Part shown: positions 1 to 8,850 of the stretch, in pieces
Position numbering within the stretch: the first letter of the stretch is position 1
Layout: each line of letters opens with the position of its first letter
Source: G963664835 sp965220775
GTDB lineage: Bacteria; Chloroflexota; UBA6077; FW602-bin22; JBCLEL01
Assembly: GCA_965220775.1 (NCBI GenBank)
Contig: OZ244845.1
Coordinates: 868,001-932,000, forward strand
DNA length: 64,000 nt
Direction: 5' to 3'
Notes under the pieces: model-generated
What the model was told of the DNA's origin: nothing
What the model saw: the letters and a program-made list of their open reading frames with translations, nothing else
The model's database searches: none
Program-made: the position numbers and the translations under genes

Positions 1-1602
1 ATGCGGATCGTCAGCGGCAGCGATCTGAATGGCCACGTCGAGCGAAAGTGGGCCGAGGTGGCATTGCGCGGGTTGGGATCGGACGGGCTCTTCTACTCGC
101 CTCTAGAAGGCCGGCCCTGGGCGGACGAGGATTCGCCTAGCCCTGTGCATACGGCGACTGGCCAGGTTGTGGCCCCTTTGACCTTTGGCAAGCTGCTCTC
201 GGCTATGGCCGTATTGGCCTACCGAGATGGCGGTTCGGTTTGGCGGGACGCCAGTCGTCGCTTGGTGGATGGAATCATCGGATTGGCGGTGGACGCCGGC
301 GATATCGCCTACTTCTGGCCGGATTGCATGGATGCGCGAAAAGAACGCCCGGCTAGTGTAGAGGCGCCGACTAAAGGAGTGAACCAGGAGAGCTCTCGCA
401 CCCCACACGGATTGGTGCACGCTTACCGGCTCCTGGGCTACGAGCCGGCTCTGACGCTAGCCGGCAAGATCATCAACTACATGCGCCGGTATTTCTACGG
501 CGCCGATGGCAGCTTTATGCGCGTCCCCGGCGATTCGACCTATGCCCACTTCCATGCCCACGCTCACGGGCTATTGGCAATGCAGGACTACGCCGAGACC
601 GCAGATGACCAGGAAGTGATGGAGTTTGTCGTACGCAGCTTCGAGTTCGCCAAGGGTGTGGGAACCCAGCTGGAACGGCAGGTAGCCTATGACTTTGCCG
701 TGGCGCCAGGATCTGGATTGCTCGGTTTCTTCCCATGTCATATCAGTAGCCCCGAGTGGGAGGGCTCTGAGCTGTGTCAAGTCGCTGATATGATCGCGCT
801 GGCGTTGAAGCTGTCGGAGGCCGGTGTCGGCGATTACTGGGACGACGCTGATAGATGGATTCGCAACATGTTTGCCGAAGGCCAGTTGCTATCCACCGAT
901 TGGATCTCCCGAGTACCCGAGAACATGTTCGCGAGCTTGCCTTCGTGGGCAGAGCCCCATACCCTGAAACCATCGCCGGTTAAGCCCTACGACACCACCG
1001 ATCGGGTAGCGGAGCGCTGTTTGGGGACGTTTGCCGGCTGGCCGGCGGCCAATGATTGGTACGTGGGATCCGGCGTCGGCATTGCCTACTGTTGCACGGC
1101 AAACTCGGCACACACGATCTACCGAACTTGGGAGCGCATCCTGCGGCATCAGGATGGCAAGCTGCGAGTGAACTTGCTGCTGAACCGGGCCTCGCCCTGG
1201 GCTGACGTGGAAAGCTATATACCTTATCAGGGTAGGGTCGACGTGAAGGTGAAGCAGCCGGTTGACCTCGCTATACGAATTCCCGAGTGGGTTGCACCCG
1301 GTGACACCCGCTGTCGAGTGAACGATAGAGAGCGCAACCTCAGTTGGGACGGAAGATACGCCCAGGTAGGCTCGGTCCTACCTCAAGATCTGGTCAGCTT
1401 GAGCTTTCCGATCTTTGAACGCACGAACAAAATTCGCGTCGAAAAGCAGCGCTTCACCATAGTGCGCAAAGGAAACGACGTGGTTTCAATTGATCCGCCT
1501 GGCCGTTACAATCCCTTGTACCAAAGGCAACACTACCGTGATGACGAACCACGTTGGCGTAGGTTCAACCGCTTCGTCTCCACGGAACGTATTGACTGGT
1601 AA
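1..1602 (+). CDS. GH127-like (DUF1680) glycosidase, 5' end cut by window
   Basis: Probable cytoplasmic zinc-cysteine glycosidase of the GH127/DUF1680 group, whose characterised members are beta-L-arabinofuranosidases. The zinc/nucleophile pattern of that family is visible: an E-x-C motif (E257, C259) and a Cys-Cys pair (C364, C365, in YCCTAN). The sequence lines up from its first residue with about residue 97 of the three full-length paralogues at 12.7-18.3 kb, so roughly 95 N-terminal residues lie before the window and the ATG at base 1 is an internal Met. It is clearly more diverged than the tandem trio. It is followed by a CRTAC1-like protein and two sugar-metabolism enzymes on the same strand. 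Substrate is not known; arabinofuranoside is the family default. Confidence 0.72.
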   Translation: MRIVSGSDLNGHVERKWAEVALRGLGSDGLFYSPLEGRPWADEDSPSPVHTATGQVVAPLTFGKLLSAMAVLAYRDGGSVWRDASRRLVDGIIGLAVDAGDIAYFWPDCMDARKERPASVEAPTKGVNQESSRTPHGLVHAYRLLGYEPALTLAGKIINYMRRYFYGADGSFMRVPGDSTYAHFHAHAHGLLAMQDYAETADDQEVMEFVVRSFEFAKGVGTQLERQVAYDFAVAPGSGLLGFFPCHISSPEWEGSELCQVADMIALALKLSEAGVGDYWDDADRWIRNMFAEGQLLSTDWISRVPENMFASLPSWAEPHTLKPSPVKPYDTTDRVAERCLGTFAGWPAANDWYVGSGVGIAYCCTANSAHTIYRTWERILRHQDGKLRVNLLLNRASPWADVESYIPYQGRVDVKVKQPVDLAIRIPEWVAPGDTRCRVNDRERNLSWDGRYAQVGSVLPQDLVSLSFPIFERTNKIRVEKQRFTIVRKGNDVVSIDPPGRYNPLYQRQHYRDDEPRWRRFNRFVSTERIDW

Positions 1603-1627
1603 GACAGAGCGGCAATGGCATTCGGCT

Positions 1628-3364
1628 ATGACCGGCGAAGAGCCAAGCAGCATCCAAGAGCAGATCGCAAACAAGCTGACGGCCTGGGCTAAGCCAAAGA
1701 GCCGGCCAAATGACCGATCTCAGACAGATAGCTCACCCAGGCTATCCCGTCGCGCGTTGCTAATTGGCGCCGCCGGCCTAGCCGTCGCATCTGGGGCGGC
1801 CCGAGTTGTCGCCAGCGTCACGCATCCGCCGGCCGCGCTGCCGACCTTTGAACAGATAACGTCGCAGGCCGGTATAGCCTTTCGACACCGGCGGCACCAG
1901 AGTGCTCATGCTATTCAGGCCGGCGCCGCGTTTTTCGATTTCAATGGAAACGGCCGACAGGACCTGTTCCTGACAAATGCCCACGGCCCCAACGCGCTCT
2001 ATCGCAATAATGGCGACGCGACATTCACCGACATAGCTGACAAATCGGGTCTGGCAGGGTCACACGAGATCACGATTGGAGTAGCCTGTGCGGACTACGA
2101 TAACGACGGCAACTGCGACTTGCTCGCCACCCGGATCGGCGGACTTAACCTGTTCCACAACAATGGCGACGGTACCTTTTCCGACGTCACCCAAGACGCG
2201 GGGCTGGAGGTTGAAGGACACCATCCCGCCTCGGCCGTCTGGGCGGACTTCGACGGCAATGGATACCTCGATCTTTACGTCACCTACTGGATCGACGGCT
2301 CGCCGCCCGCGATCCGAGGCAAATCGCTCGCTGAACTGAGAGAGGAGTTCACACCGTTAGCGCGTCAGCATCGTCTGTTCCAAAACAACGGCAATGGGAC
2401 TTTCCGCGACGTTACTCATTTGCTTGGGCAATCCTCCCTACATGGTGCCGGGCTGGCCGCCGGCTTCCTCGATTACGACGACGATGGCCGCCCAGATCTA
2501 TTCGTGGTGAACGACTTCGGGCAGTTCATCGAACCTAATGTCCTGTACCAAAACGCCGGCCCCGCGCGCGGCGATTGGTCATTCAAAGATGTTAGCGACC
2601 AGGCAAGGGTCGATGCTGCGATTGACGGCATGGGCTTGGCTGTCGGCGACTACGATGGAGATAGCCGGCTCGACATCTTTGTCACGAACATGGGTGACAA
2701 CGTGCTTTATCGCAACCATGGCGGAGAAATATTCGAAGACACGACCGGCGTCGCCGGCGTAGGTCGCGGCGAGATCCCCGGCGAACATTCAGTTGGCTGG
2801 GGCACCGCGTTCCTTGACTTCGACAACGATGGATTGCTCGATATCTACTTCGTAGCCGGCCGATTGCACCCCGCTATGAATGCCGCCGGCCAGTACTTGC
2901 CCGATCAGCCTAACGCGTTATTCCATAATCGTGGTGATGGAACATTCCGCGACGTGTCAAAGCAGACCGTCTCCGACCACAATGGTTGCGCCCGCGGACT
3001 GGCAGTAGCTGACATCGATGGCGATGGATTCTTGGACCTGCTGGTCGCCAACCTTGATCAGCCACCTGTCTTGCTGAAAAACTCCGGCAACGATAACCGA
3101 TGGCTTGAAGTTCAACTTGTGGGATTGCAGAGCAATCGAGACGGCATCGGCGCACGCCTAACCCTGACCGCCGGCGGCTCGCGCCAAATCCGTGAGATTC
3201 AGAGCGGCACCAGCTTTCTCTCTCAACACAGTCTAGTCGCCCACTTCGGCTTAGGCCGGCACCAACGGGTCGACGAGTTGCAGATCCGCTGGCCGAGCGG
3301 AATCGTTCAAACGTTGACCGACCTGCCGGTTAACCGGATGATTACGGTTACTGAGGCGGTTTGA
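1628..3364 (+). CDS. CRTAC1-type FG-GAP/ASPIC-UnbV repeat protein, Tat-exported
   Basis: Exported repeat protein, probably a seven-bladed beta-propeller. From ATG 1628 it has 578 residues. A twin-arginine signal (SRRALLIGAAG, Arg41-Arg42) precedes a hydrophobic stretch. FG-GAP/VCBS-type calcium-loop repeats follow (D-x-N-G-N-G-x-x-D-L, D-Y-D-N-D-G, D-F-D-G-N-G and similar) through the body. The last 80 residues match the ASPIC/UnbV domain (SNRDGIGAR, then HFGLG and IRWPSG). The open frame extends upstream into the preceding gene, but ATG 1628 is the first in-frame ATG after that gene's stop and places the Tat motif sensibly. No strong ribosome-binding site is visible. Such proteins often accompany carbohydrate-degradation loci in environmental bacteria; the precise role is unknown. 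Confidence 0.8.
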   Translation: MTGEEPSSIQEQIANKLTAWAKPKSRPNDRSQTDSSPRLSRRALLIGAAGLAVASGAARVVASVTHPPAALPTFEQITSQAGIAFRHRRHQSAHAIQAGAAFFDFNGNGRQDLFLTNAHGPNALYRNNGDATFTDIADKSGLAGSHEITIGVACADYDNDGNCDLLATRIGGLNLFHNNGDGTFSDVTQDAGLEVEGHHPASAVWADFDGNGYLDLYVTYWIDGSPPAIRGKSLAELREEFTPLARQHRLFQNNGNGTFRDVTHLLGQSSLHGAGLAAGFLDYDDDGRPDLFVVNDFGQFIEPNVLYQNAGPARGDWSFKDVSDQARVDAAIDGMGLAVGDYDGDSRLDIFVTNMGDNVLYRNHGGEIFEDTTGVAGVGRGEIPGEHSVGWGTAFLDFDNDGLLDIYFVAGRLHPAMNAAGQYLPDQPNALFHNRGDGTFRDVSKQTVSDHNGCARGLAVADIDGDGFLDLLVANLDQPPVLLKNSGNDNRWLEVQLVGLQSNRDGIGARLTLTAGGSRQIREIQSGTSFLSQHSLVAHFGLGRHQRVDELQIRWPSGIVQTLTDLPVNRMITVTEAV

Positions 3365-3378
3365 AGGAGTAACGGACA

Positions 3379-4230
3379 ATGCAATTTGGATTGAGCGGGT
3401 TTATCTGGGTTGGTTCGTTTGAGATGGAGCACCTGCACTTGGTCGACAAGACGGCAGCACTCGGTTTTGACTTATTTGAAGTGCCGGTATTCGAGCCGGC
3501 CGATTTGGACGGCGCCGAGTTGGGCAGTGCGCTGCGCCAGTCTGGCCTGGCATCCAGCGTCTGCACCGCGTTTCCGCCGGACCGCTCGTTTATTAGTGAC
3601 GATCCAGCTGCCAGGCTGCGTGCCCGCGACCACATGTTCGCGGCTATCGATCTCGCCGCCGCAATGGGGGCCAGCCACTTGATCGGTCCCCACGGGTCCG
3701 AATGGGGCTACAAACAGCTGGTCTCCCCGGACGAGCGTCGTCGTCAGATCGACCTTTGCGCGACGGGACTGCGCGAAGTCGCCGATCACGCGATGGCTGC
3801 GGGCGTGGTGTTGGCATACGAGTGCCTCAACCGCTACGAGATAGGATTCAACAACACCATAGAGGAAGGCTTGGAGCTAGTTCGGTCGGTGGATCGTCCT
3901 TCTCAAGGAATCATGCTCGACACGTTTCACGCCAATATCGAAGAGAGATCGTTGTCCGGCGCGGTCGAGCTGGCCGGCTCCCATCTTAACTATGTCCATA
4001 CCGCCGATACCTACCGAGGCGTGCCGGGAACCGGCCATCTCGACTGGGACGAGCTGGTGGCCGCCCTCCGCCGAATCGACTACGAGGGTCCCGTCGTTAT
4101 CGAGACCTTCAACCACAAAGTAGAGGAGATCGCGGTAGCCGCGGGCTTCTGGCGGCCGATCGTCCCCGATCCAGAGCAGAGCGCAACAGAGGGACTGCGG
4201 TTCCTGAAAGAGAAGTTCGGTCAGAGTTGA
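3379..4230 (+). CDS. Sugar phosphate isomerase/epimerase, ketose 3-epimerase-like
   Basis: TIM-barrel enzyme of the xylose isomerase-like superfamily (283 residues). The metal and substrate residues of D-tagatose/D-psicose 3-epimerases can be followed: Glu in YECLNRYE, Asp-His in MLDTFHANIEE, His in HTADTYRGVPGTGHLDW and Glu in VVIETFNH. The PGTGHLDW segment is especially typical of ketose 3-epimerases. A good ribosome-binding site (GAAGGAG) lies 9 bases before the ATG, and the gene starts 14 bases after the CRTAC1-like gene, so both are probably co-transcribed. Expected to interconvert a free ketose or a related keto-sugar; the exact sugar cannot be read from the sequence. Confidence 0.82.
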   Translation: MQFGLSGFIWVGSFEMEHLHLVDKTAALGFDLFEVPVFEPADLDGAELGSALRQSGLASSVCTAFPPDRSFISDDPAARLRARDHMFAAIDLAAAMGASHLIGPHGSEWGYKQLVSPDERRRQIDLCATGLREVADHAMAAGVVLAYECLNRYEIGFNNTIEEGLELVRSVDRPSQGIMLDTFHANIEERSLSGAVELAGSHLNYVHTADTYRGVPGTGHLDWDELVAALRRIDYEGPVVIETFNHKVEEIAVAAGFWRPIVPDPEQSATEGLRFLKEKFGQS

Positions 4231-4730
4231 GCCGTTACCGATCGCCGCGCCGGCGCATATAGGCTCTTTCCCCTGTGCGCGCCCAGAACGATGATGACCG
4301 GACAAGCACAACCACGAGAGGTTGCAACTGCGCCGGAGATTAATTCCCTCTCTCCTTGGGAGAGGGCTAGGGTGAGGGTTTATGCCTCGTCATTGGTACG
4401 AAGGCATTTCCCGGACTCCGACCCGGGATGGATGTTTGCCGTCATCCCCGCCACCCACCTCGTCATTCCCGCGAAAGCGGGAATCCAGAGGGGAAGGGTG
4501 GCACCAACCACACCCAAACACTTCCAACGACCAGGTCTCATTTTCAAACCTTAGTGTGCCGCCGGCAGCCGGAATCCAGCGCCGGCGCACGTCCCTGAAT
4601 TGACGCTCTAAATCATCGCCACTAGAATTCGACCAATGAGGTAAGGGCATTGCCCGCCTGATTCTGAGGATCCAGACCAAACACCTCGAAGTCAGAGAAT
4701 CTCCGAGAACCACCTAACGAGGGAGAAACT
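4231..4730. repeat. Intergenic palindromic repeat cluster 1
   Basis: About 500 bases without a convincing gene. Two members of the window's palindromic repeat families are present: a CCCGG/CCGGG hairpin at about 4409-4428, preceded by the ATTGGTACGAA box, and a CCCGC-GAAA-GCGGG hairpin at 4461-4492 followed by AATCCAGAGGGG. The following stretch (CACCAACCACACCCAAACAC and on) recurs at 24.98 and 27.06 kb. The block separates the epimerase gene from the enolase-superfamily gene. Confidence 0.8.
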
Positions 4731-5870
4731 ATGCGAATCGCCGATGTGAAAGCCTACCCAATGTCGCACAAATTGGCGCCCGAAGATATCGTTGATTTGG
4801 GGCTCGGCCGTACCGTGAAACGCGACACCGTCATCGTGAAGGTCACTACGGACGATGGTATCGTCGGCTTCGGCGAGTCTCACCACGGACGCTCCCCCGG
4901 CGCTGTTGCCCATTTGGCCAACACCACGCTTCGCCAGTTGGTCCTTGGCATGGATGCATCGGACGTCGTGGGCGTCTGGGCACGAATCTACAAGATGCAG
5001 CTTGGCAGTCACGGCATGGGCGCCGCCACCTCCATCGCGATGAGCGGAATCGATATGGCCCTATGGGACATACGGGGCAAGGCGGCAGGTTGGCCTGTCT
5101 ACAAGCTGCTCGGCGGATCATGCCGGCCGATTCCCGCTTACGCCGGCGGCGTGGCGCTCGGTTTTCAGGAACCCCCTGCGCTCGTCGACGAGATCCGGCC
5201 GCTTGTAGAGTCCGGCTACAAAGCAGTGAAGCTGCGGCTAGGCGACACGCCGGCCCGCGATCTCGAACGCGTTGCCGCGGTGCGCAAGGCGTTCGGCGAC
5301 GATTTGACGATTCTCGTCGATGCCAACACTGGATATAACGTCGCCGACGTGCGGCAGGTCATGCCTGGATTGGAGGCGAACAACGTGGGCTGGCTCGAAG
5401 AGCCGTTCCCCGCCCACGACCATCGAAGCTACTCTATTGCCGCCACCTTCGGCAGCGTGCCCTTGGCCGCCGGCGAGAATCACTACACCCGCTTCGAGTT
5501 CACTCGCGTCATCGAGGACCGGATCATTCAGATTTTGCAGCCGGACCTCTCCAAGAGCGGCGGCATCACCGAGCTCCTGCGCATCGCCGCAATGGCCTCG
5601 GCCTGGAAGCTGCCCATCCACCCACATACCGCGACGTCGGCGTTGAACATGGCTGCGTCGATTCACTTCTTGGCGTCAATCGAAAACGCCGGCTACTTCG
5701 AGGGCGATGTATCCACGAGCAACCCGTTTCGGGAGCAGCTCGGCAGTAATCCTTACACCATGGACGCAGAAGGCAACGTACGTCCGTTAGAAAAGCCGGG
5801 CATTGGCATCGAAGTCGACGAGGATTTCCTGCTCAAGCATCCGGTGATCGAAGGACCGGGATTCGTCTAA
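4731..5870 (+). CDS. Mandelate racemase/enolase superfamily acid-sugar dehydratase
   Basis: Enolase-superfamily enzyme of 379 residues, MR subgroup, most likely an acid-sugar dehydratase or racemase. Visible catalytic set: K-x-R in AVKLRLG (the usual KxK with Arg in third place), metal ligands Asp (VDANTGY), Glu (LEEPF) and Glu (AAGENHY), and the His-Asp dyad from QPDLSKSGG and IHPHTATSA. The N-terminal capping domain is complete. Ribosome-binding site GAGGGAG lies 6 bases before ATG. It is separated from the epimerase by a repeat cluster, so it probably has its own promoter. The K-x-R variant and lack of a diagnostic capping loop leave the substrate open. Confidence 0.85.
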   Translation: MRIADVKAYPMSHKLAPEDIVDLGLGRTVKRDTVIVKVTTDDGIVGFGESHHGRSPGAVAHLANTTLRQLVLGMDASDVVGVWARIYKMQLGSHGMGAATSIAMSGIDMALWDIRGKAAGWPVYKLLGGSCRPIPAYAGGVALGFQEPPALVDEIRPLVESGYKAVKLRLGDTPARDLERVAAVRKAFGDDLTILVDANTGYNVADVRQVMPGLEANNVGWLEEPFPAHDHRSYSIAATFGSVPLAAGENHYTRFEFTRVIEDRIIQILQPDLSKSGGITELLRIAAMASAWKLPIHPHTATSALNMAASIHFLASIENAGYFEGDVSTSNPFREQLGSNPYTMDAEGNVRPLEKPGIGIEVDEDFLLKHPVIEGPGFV

Positions 5871-6024
5871 TAGGTGAGGTTCCTTCGCCGGCAGCTTGGC
5901 GGACAAGCCGGCGATCGTTCGGGTCCCTGCCAAACCGACGATTGGTAATCGCCGGCGTGACCCACAACTCAGAGCTTTCTATGAGTGGCTATCTGTCAGA
6001 GCTTAACTAGTAGGACCGTGCAAA

Positions 6025-6804
6025 GTGGCAGGATGCTTGGTGCGCCTCGTGATGTGGGGCTTGTTGACTCAGTTGCTAATAGCCATATATGGCGAATGGA
6101 TATTCGACCAGTTCCCACTGCAATCTGTGCCGCTGTGGGTAATGCTGCCGCTGACTCTCGGAGGCTGGCTGGTCGGCTTCTTCCTGTACACCGACTACCT
6201 GGTGTTTCTCTCGATCTGGGCCATTGGGGTGCTCGCGTCTGCGTTCATTTGGAGGAACGCACGGATGTTGTGGGTGGAGCGTCTACTTGCATTGCCGTTT
6301 CTACTTGCTTTGATGGCAGGTCCTTATCAGATCCCCCTCATCTATGGGTCTTACGAGAAGTTAGAACACGAGGAATATTTCGAGGCGTATTTGGGGAAAA
6401 CCTCGGACAAACAATTGAATTGGCTAACGGCGCCCCAGGGTTCATTAGGCGGAGCTATCAGGCGAGCCCAATACCAGCTCGACATCTACGGCTGCATCTA
6501 CAGGCTGCGCGGGTGGAGCGAGGACAACAAGCTCTACTACGACACAGGAGGATCTAACATTGTTGGTCTAAGAACTTGCGCGGCTCAAGTGTGGGAGTAC
6601 GACCCCGAGTCCGGCGGCGGGCCGCGGCCCACTTGGTGGCTGACCGGCGATTTCGTGCCCGCGTCGGAAATCGTCGCGGGGCCGCCGTTTGAGGAGAAAG
6701 AGAAGCCCGCGGCTGGCGGGATGACAATCGCATGGCCGAAACGTATAGTTGAAGAGTCAACGTCGCCGGATGGCACGATGAGGGCCGCAGTGATTCAGGA
6801 CTGA
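6025..6804 (+). CDS. Hypothetical membrane protein
   Basis: Unrecognised protein of 259 residues starting at GTG 6025. The first 110 residues contain three to four hydrophobic spans (around residues 8-25, 37-75 with a short polar break, and 86-105), followed by a soluble domain of about 150 residues ending in a Pro/Glu-rich tail. The hydrophobic pattern argues that this frame, not the overlapping frame beginning at 5985, is real. It stands alone between the dehydratase gene and decayed sequence. Similar 23-base sequences (GGTAATCGC-GGCG-GAC-CACA) lie before it at 5944 and after it at 6999, which may mark a transferred segment. Confidence 0.5.
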   Translation: MAGCLVRLVMWGLLTQLLIAIYGEWIFDQFPLQSVPLWVMLPLTLGGWLVGFFLYTDYLVFLSIWAIGVLASAFIWRNARMLWVERLLALPFLLALMAGPYQIPLIYGSYEKLEHEEYFEAYLGKTSDKQLNWLTAPQGSLGGAIRRAQYQLDIYGCIYRLRGWSEDNKLYYDTGGSNIVGLRTCAAQVWEYDPESGGGPRPTWWLTGDFVPASEIVAGPPFEEKEKPAAGGMTIAWPKRIVEESTSPDGTMRAAVIQD

Positions 6805-6864
6805 ACCTCCCTGCAATATGACGTTGTCGTGATGGAGCCTCGCAAGTAAGGGCGTGGAGTTACG

Positions 6865-6990
6865 CACGCCTGTTGCGAACTCCCACATCCAGGTCGAACT
6901 GGTTCCAATAGTAGCGCCCATCCTTCGGCTCCCAGGCAGCGTCAACATTTGTCCATCTCATCTGGTTGTAGGTTGGCAACTGCTCCTTAT
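6865..6990 (-). pseudogene. PhyH dioxygenase C-terminal remnant
   Basis: On the minus strand, translation from about 6988 gives PTYNQMRWTNVDAAWEPKDG and then RYYWNQFDLDV. This closely matches the C-terminal PTYNQISWEDVYAGWESNDG / QYYWKEFDLDV of the intact PhyH gene ending at 7689. The catalytic part is absent and the match ends at both sides in unrelated sequence. It is therefore a relic of a third PhyH copy, about 700 bases downstream of the two intact ones. Confidence 0.75.
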
Positions 6991-7040
6991 CGCCTAACGG
7001 TAATCGCTGGCGCGACTCACATTTCCAAGCGCAGGCAGAA

Positions 7041-7069
7041 AGATGTAGCGCTGCGGCTGGTCCCCAGCC
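7041..7069. repeat. Short dispersed repeat (ATGTAGCGCTGCGG type)
   Basis: The sequence AATGTAG-GCTGCGG-CTTGTCCCCAGCC in variant form occurs here, at 58631-58660 and, in a more diverged form, at 58931-58960. All three copies are intergenic and lie close to other repeats or relics. Function unknown. Confidence 0.55.
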
Positions 7070-7182
7070 TAGAGCACCGCTAGCTCGCCCCCGTTGTACC
7101 GCGCCCCGCGCAACCCGATTCCCATCCCCTTACGTGGCCTTCGCAAGGCCAAGTTTGACTCCCATTGAAACTGGCCGGAACA

Positions 7183-7314
7183 TTAGGCGGCTTTCCTGGT
7201 CACGAAGATCGCAAGCACCAGGAACACGAATGCGAGTGGGTAGCCGGCGCCACGCGCCAGCATCCCGACGTGGCCGAAGTAGAGCCCGTAGACAACGGTC
7301 GGGGCGTGTGTCAA
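7183..7314 (-). pseudogene. Frame-shifted C-terminal piece of a membrane protein
   Basis: Minus strand, +1 frame relative to the stop of the upstream gene (7316-7651). It reads THAPTVVYGLYFGHVGMLAR and then GAGYPLAFVFLVLAIFVTRKAA before a TAA at 7185-7183. This is a well-formed transmembrane C-terminus with no start of its own: a TAG precedes it in frame. The simplest reading is that it was the C-terminus of the preceding membrane protein, separated by a frameshift near 7315. Confidence 0.5.
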
Positions 7315-7315
7315 C

Positions 7316-7651
7316 TCACTCTATAAAGATGCCTAGAGCCGAGGCGGCGCCGACCACGATGGTCAGAATGATCTGCCACGATACGCCGATTCCGAGGAGA
7401 ATTACGAGCCGGACGAGCGCCTTGTTGGTTGTGGGTGCGTGGATAGCGACGGCGATAGAGGTAAGCCAGATTAGCCAGAACATGTTCTGGCTAAGGTAAA
7501 CGTGGGGGAGCGGTGGTGGTGTCCCTGTCCAGCCTAGGATAGCCCAGACCAATTCGCGCGAGAATCGGGCGATTGCGAAGCCCAAGATGATACCGGCACC
7601 GGCTCGCTTCGCGATATTCCAGAGAGACTGACGCCGATTTGAGGGTTGCAT
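7316..7651 (-). CDS. Small hypothetical membrane protein, possibly frameshifted
   Basis: Protein of 111 residues with about three hydrophobic spans (roughly residues 18-40, 52-69 and 79-105) and a short basic N-terminus (MQPSNRRQSLWNIAKR). No ribosome-binding site is obvious before the ATG at 7651. The frame ends at TGA in a region where hydrophobic coding potential continues in the +1 frame for another 43 residues, so the original protein may have been about 155 residues. Family not recognised. It lies between the PhyH genes and the PhyH relic. Confidence 0.45.
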   Translation of the reverse strand: MQPSNRRQSLWNIAKRAGAGIILGFAIARFSRELVWAILGWTGTPPPLPHVYLSQNMFWLIWLTSIAVAIHAPTTNKALVRLVILLGIGVSWQIILTIVVGAASALGIFIE

Positions 7652-7688
7652 CGGTGATGCCCACTACTCTAGGCAGCCTCAGCCGGCG

Positions 7689-8732
7689 CTAGGCACTCCC
7701 AGATTTCGTCGCCTGTGCATCCAGCGCTTGTAGAGCTTCCTCCGCCGCCCGTCGCTTCTCCGCGTCGGGGTGGCGAGAAATGATCCGTTGAAAGGCATTT
7801 CGCCCCATATCGTCCCCTCGTTGCGCGGCCTCGAACGCCTCCGCGTGTACAGTCTCTTCGTGCCTCCAGTCGAACCGGACCACATCCAGGTCGAACTCTT
7901 TCCAATAGTATTGCCCGTCGTTGGATTCCCAGCCGGCGTAAACGTCTTCCCAGCTTATTTGGTTATACGTCGGCACCAGCTCCTTCTCGACTATCGGCTG
8001 GCTCGCCGGCGAGAAGCGATAGTCGACCGATAGGCGAAATCGGTCCGGCGATTGGTTCGGCAGCGCCTTGTGCACGGTCAAGCTGTGAAATATCAGTGCG
8101 TCCCCCAACTTATAGTCCACCGTTACCCACTCGCCCGGCACCTTATCTATGTCCATCGCCATGCCCCCAAGGCCCCGCGTGAGGTGCAACTCGTAAACTC
8201 CGCTCTCGTGCGAGCCGGCCCTCACGGTCAAGCCTCCGTGCTCCCGCGGACAGTCGGCCAACGGGATCCAGCAGGTGTAGGTCTCGGTGGTACCCTGAAT
8301 CGGAACGAAGTCCTGGTGGGGTGGTGTGCTGAATGCAGTGTTCTGAGGGAATATTATTCTGCCAATCTTCATCGGGTGCACCAGTATCTTGTCGCCGATC
8401 AGAATATCCATTAGCCGGAGTATCTCGGGTTGGTGCGCGAGTCTGTTGAACGCCTCCAGCTTCAGTACGTGGTTATAGACCGCCAAATACGCCGGTTCCG
8501 GCTCCACGCAGATCTTCGAGAGGTCCGCAATCCCGTCGACCAAGTCCGTCCCTGCTTCCACCCAGCCGGCCTCCCGGAGGACCTCTAGGGTGTCTAACCG
8601 GAGATTCCGAACAGGTTCGGGGTCCAACAAACCCCTGAAGAACAGATAACCGTTCTGGGCGATTCGCCGGCGCAGCTCTTCTGAATCGTTCAGAGCGTCG
8701 TTGGAAACCTGCATCTCGGTGACCGTTTCCAT
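7689..8732 (-). CDS. PhyH-family Fe(II)/2-oxoglutarate dioxygenase
   Basis: Non-haem iron oxygenase of the phytanoyl-CoA dioxygenase family, 347 residues. The iron triad is visible as H-Q-D (about residues 139-141, TPPHQDF) and the distal His in SLTVHKALPN (about 221), with a 2-oxoglutarate-binding Arg about ten residues later (DRFRLS). I choose ATG 8732 over the adjacent GTG 8735 because it sits 7 bases from a GGGAGG site. It is the second of two related PhyH genes on this strand (the other at 8851-9873), downstream of a hydrolase/amidohydrolase set. PhyH enzymes hydroxylate diverse small molecules; the substrate is unknown. Confidence 0.85.
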   Translation of the reverse strand: METVTEMQVSNDALNDSEELRRRIAQNGYLFFRGLLDPEPVRNLRLDTLEVLREAGWVEAGTDLVDGIADLSKICVEPEPAYLAVYNHVLKLEAFNRLAHQPEILRLMDILIGDKILVHPMKIGRIIFPQNTAFSTPPHQDFVPIQGTTETYTCWIPLADCPREHGGLTVRAGSHESGVYELHLTRGLGGMAMDIDKVPGEWVTVDYKLGDALIFHSLTVHKALPNQSPDRFRLSVDYRFSPASQPIVEKELVPTYNQISWEDVYAGWESNDGQYYWKEFDLDVVRFDWRHEETVHAEAFEAAQRGDDMGRNAFQRIISRHPDAEKRRAAEEALQALDAQATKSGSA

Positions 8733-8850
8733 CACTTATCCTCCCTCACTGTTGTGCCGATTGACTTAGCCGGCCGGAGCGACTGATTGCCCGGCTCTCT
8801 CCCTCCGCTGGCGTTGGGAATAACCTCGAGAGGCGGGCTAGTTGTCTGTC

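Noticed and set aside
5985..6557. Overlapping 190-residue plus-strand open frame
   Set aside because: The overlapping frame from 6025 shows clear membrane spans; this one lacks a sensible composition.
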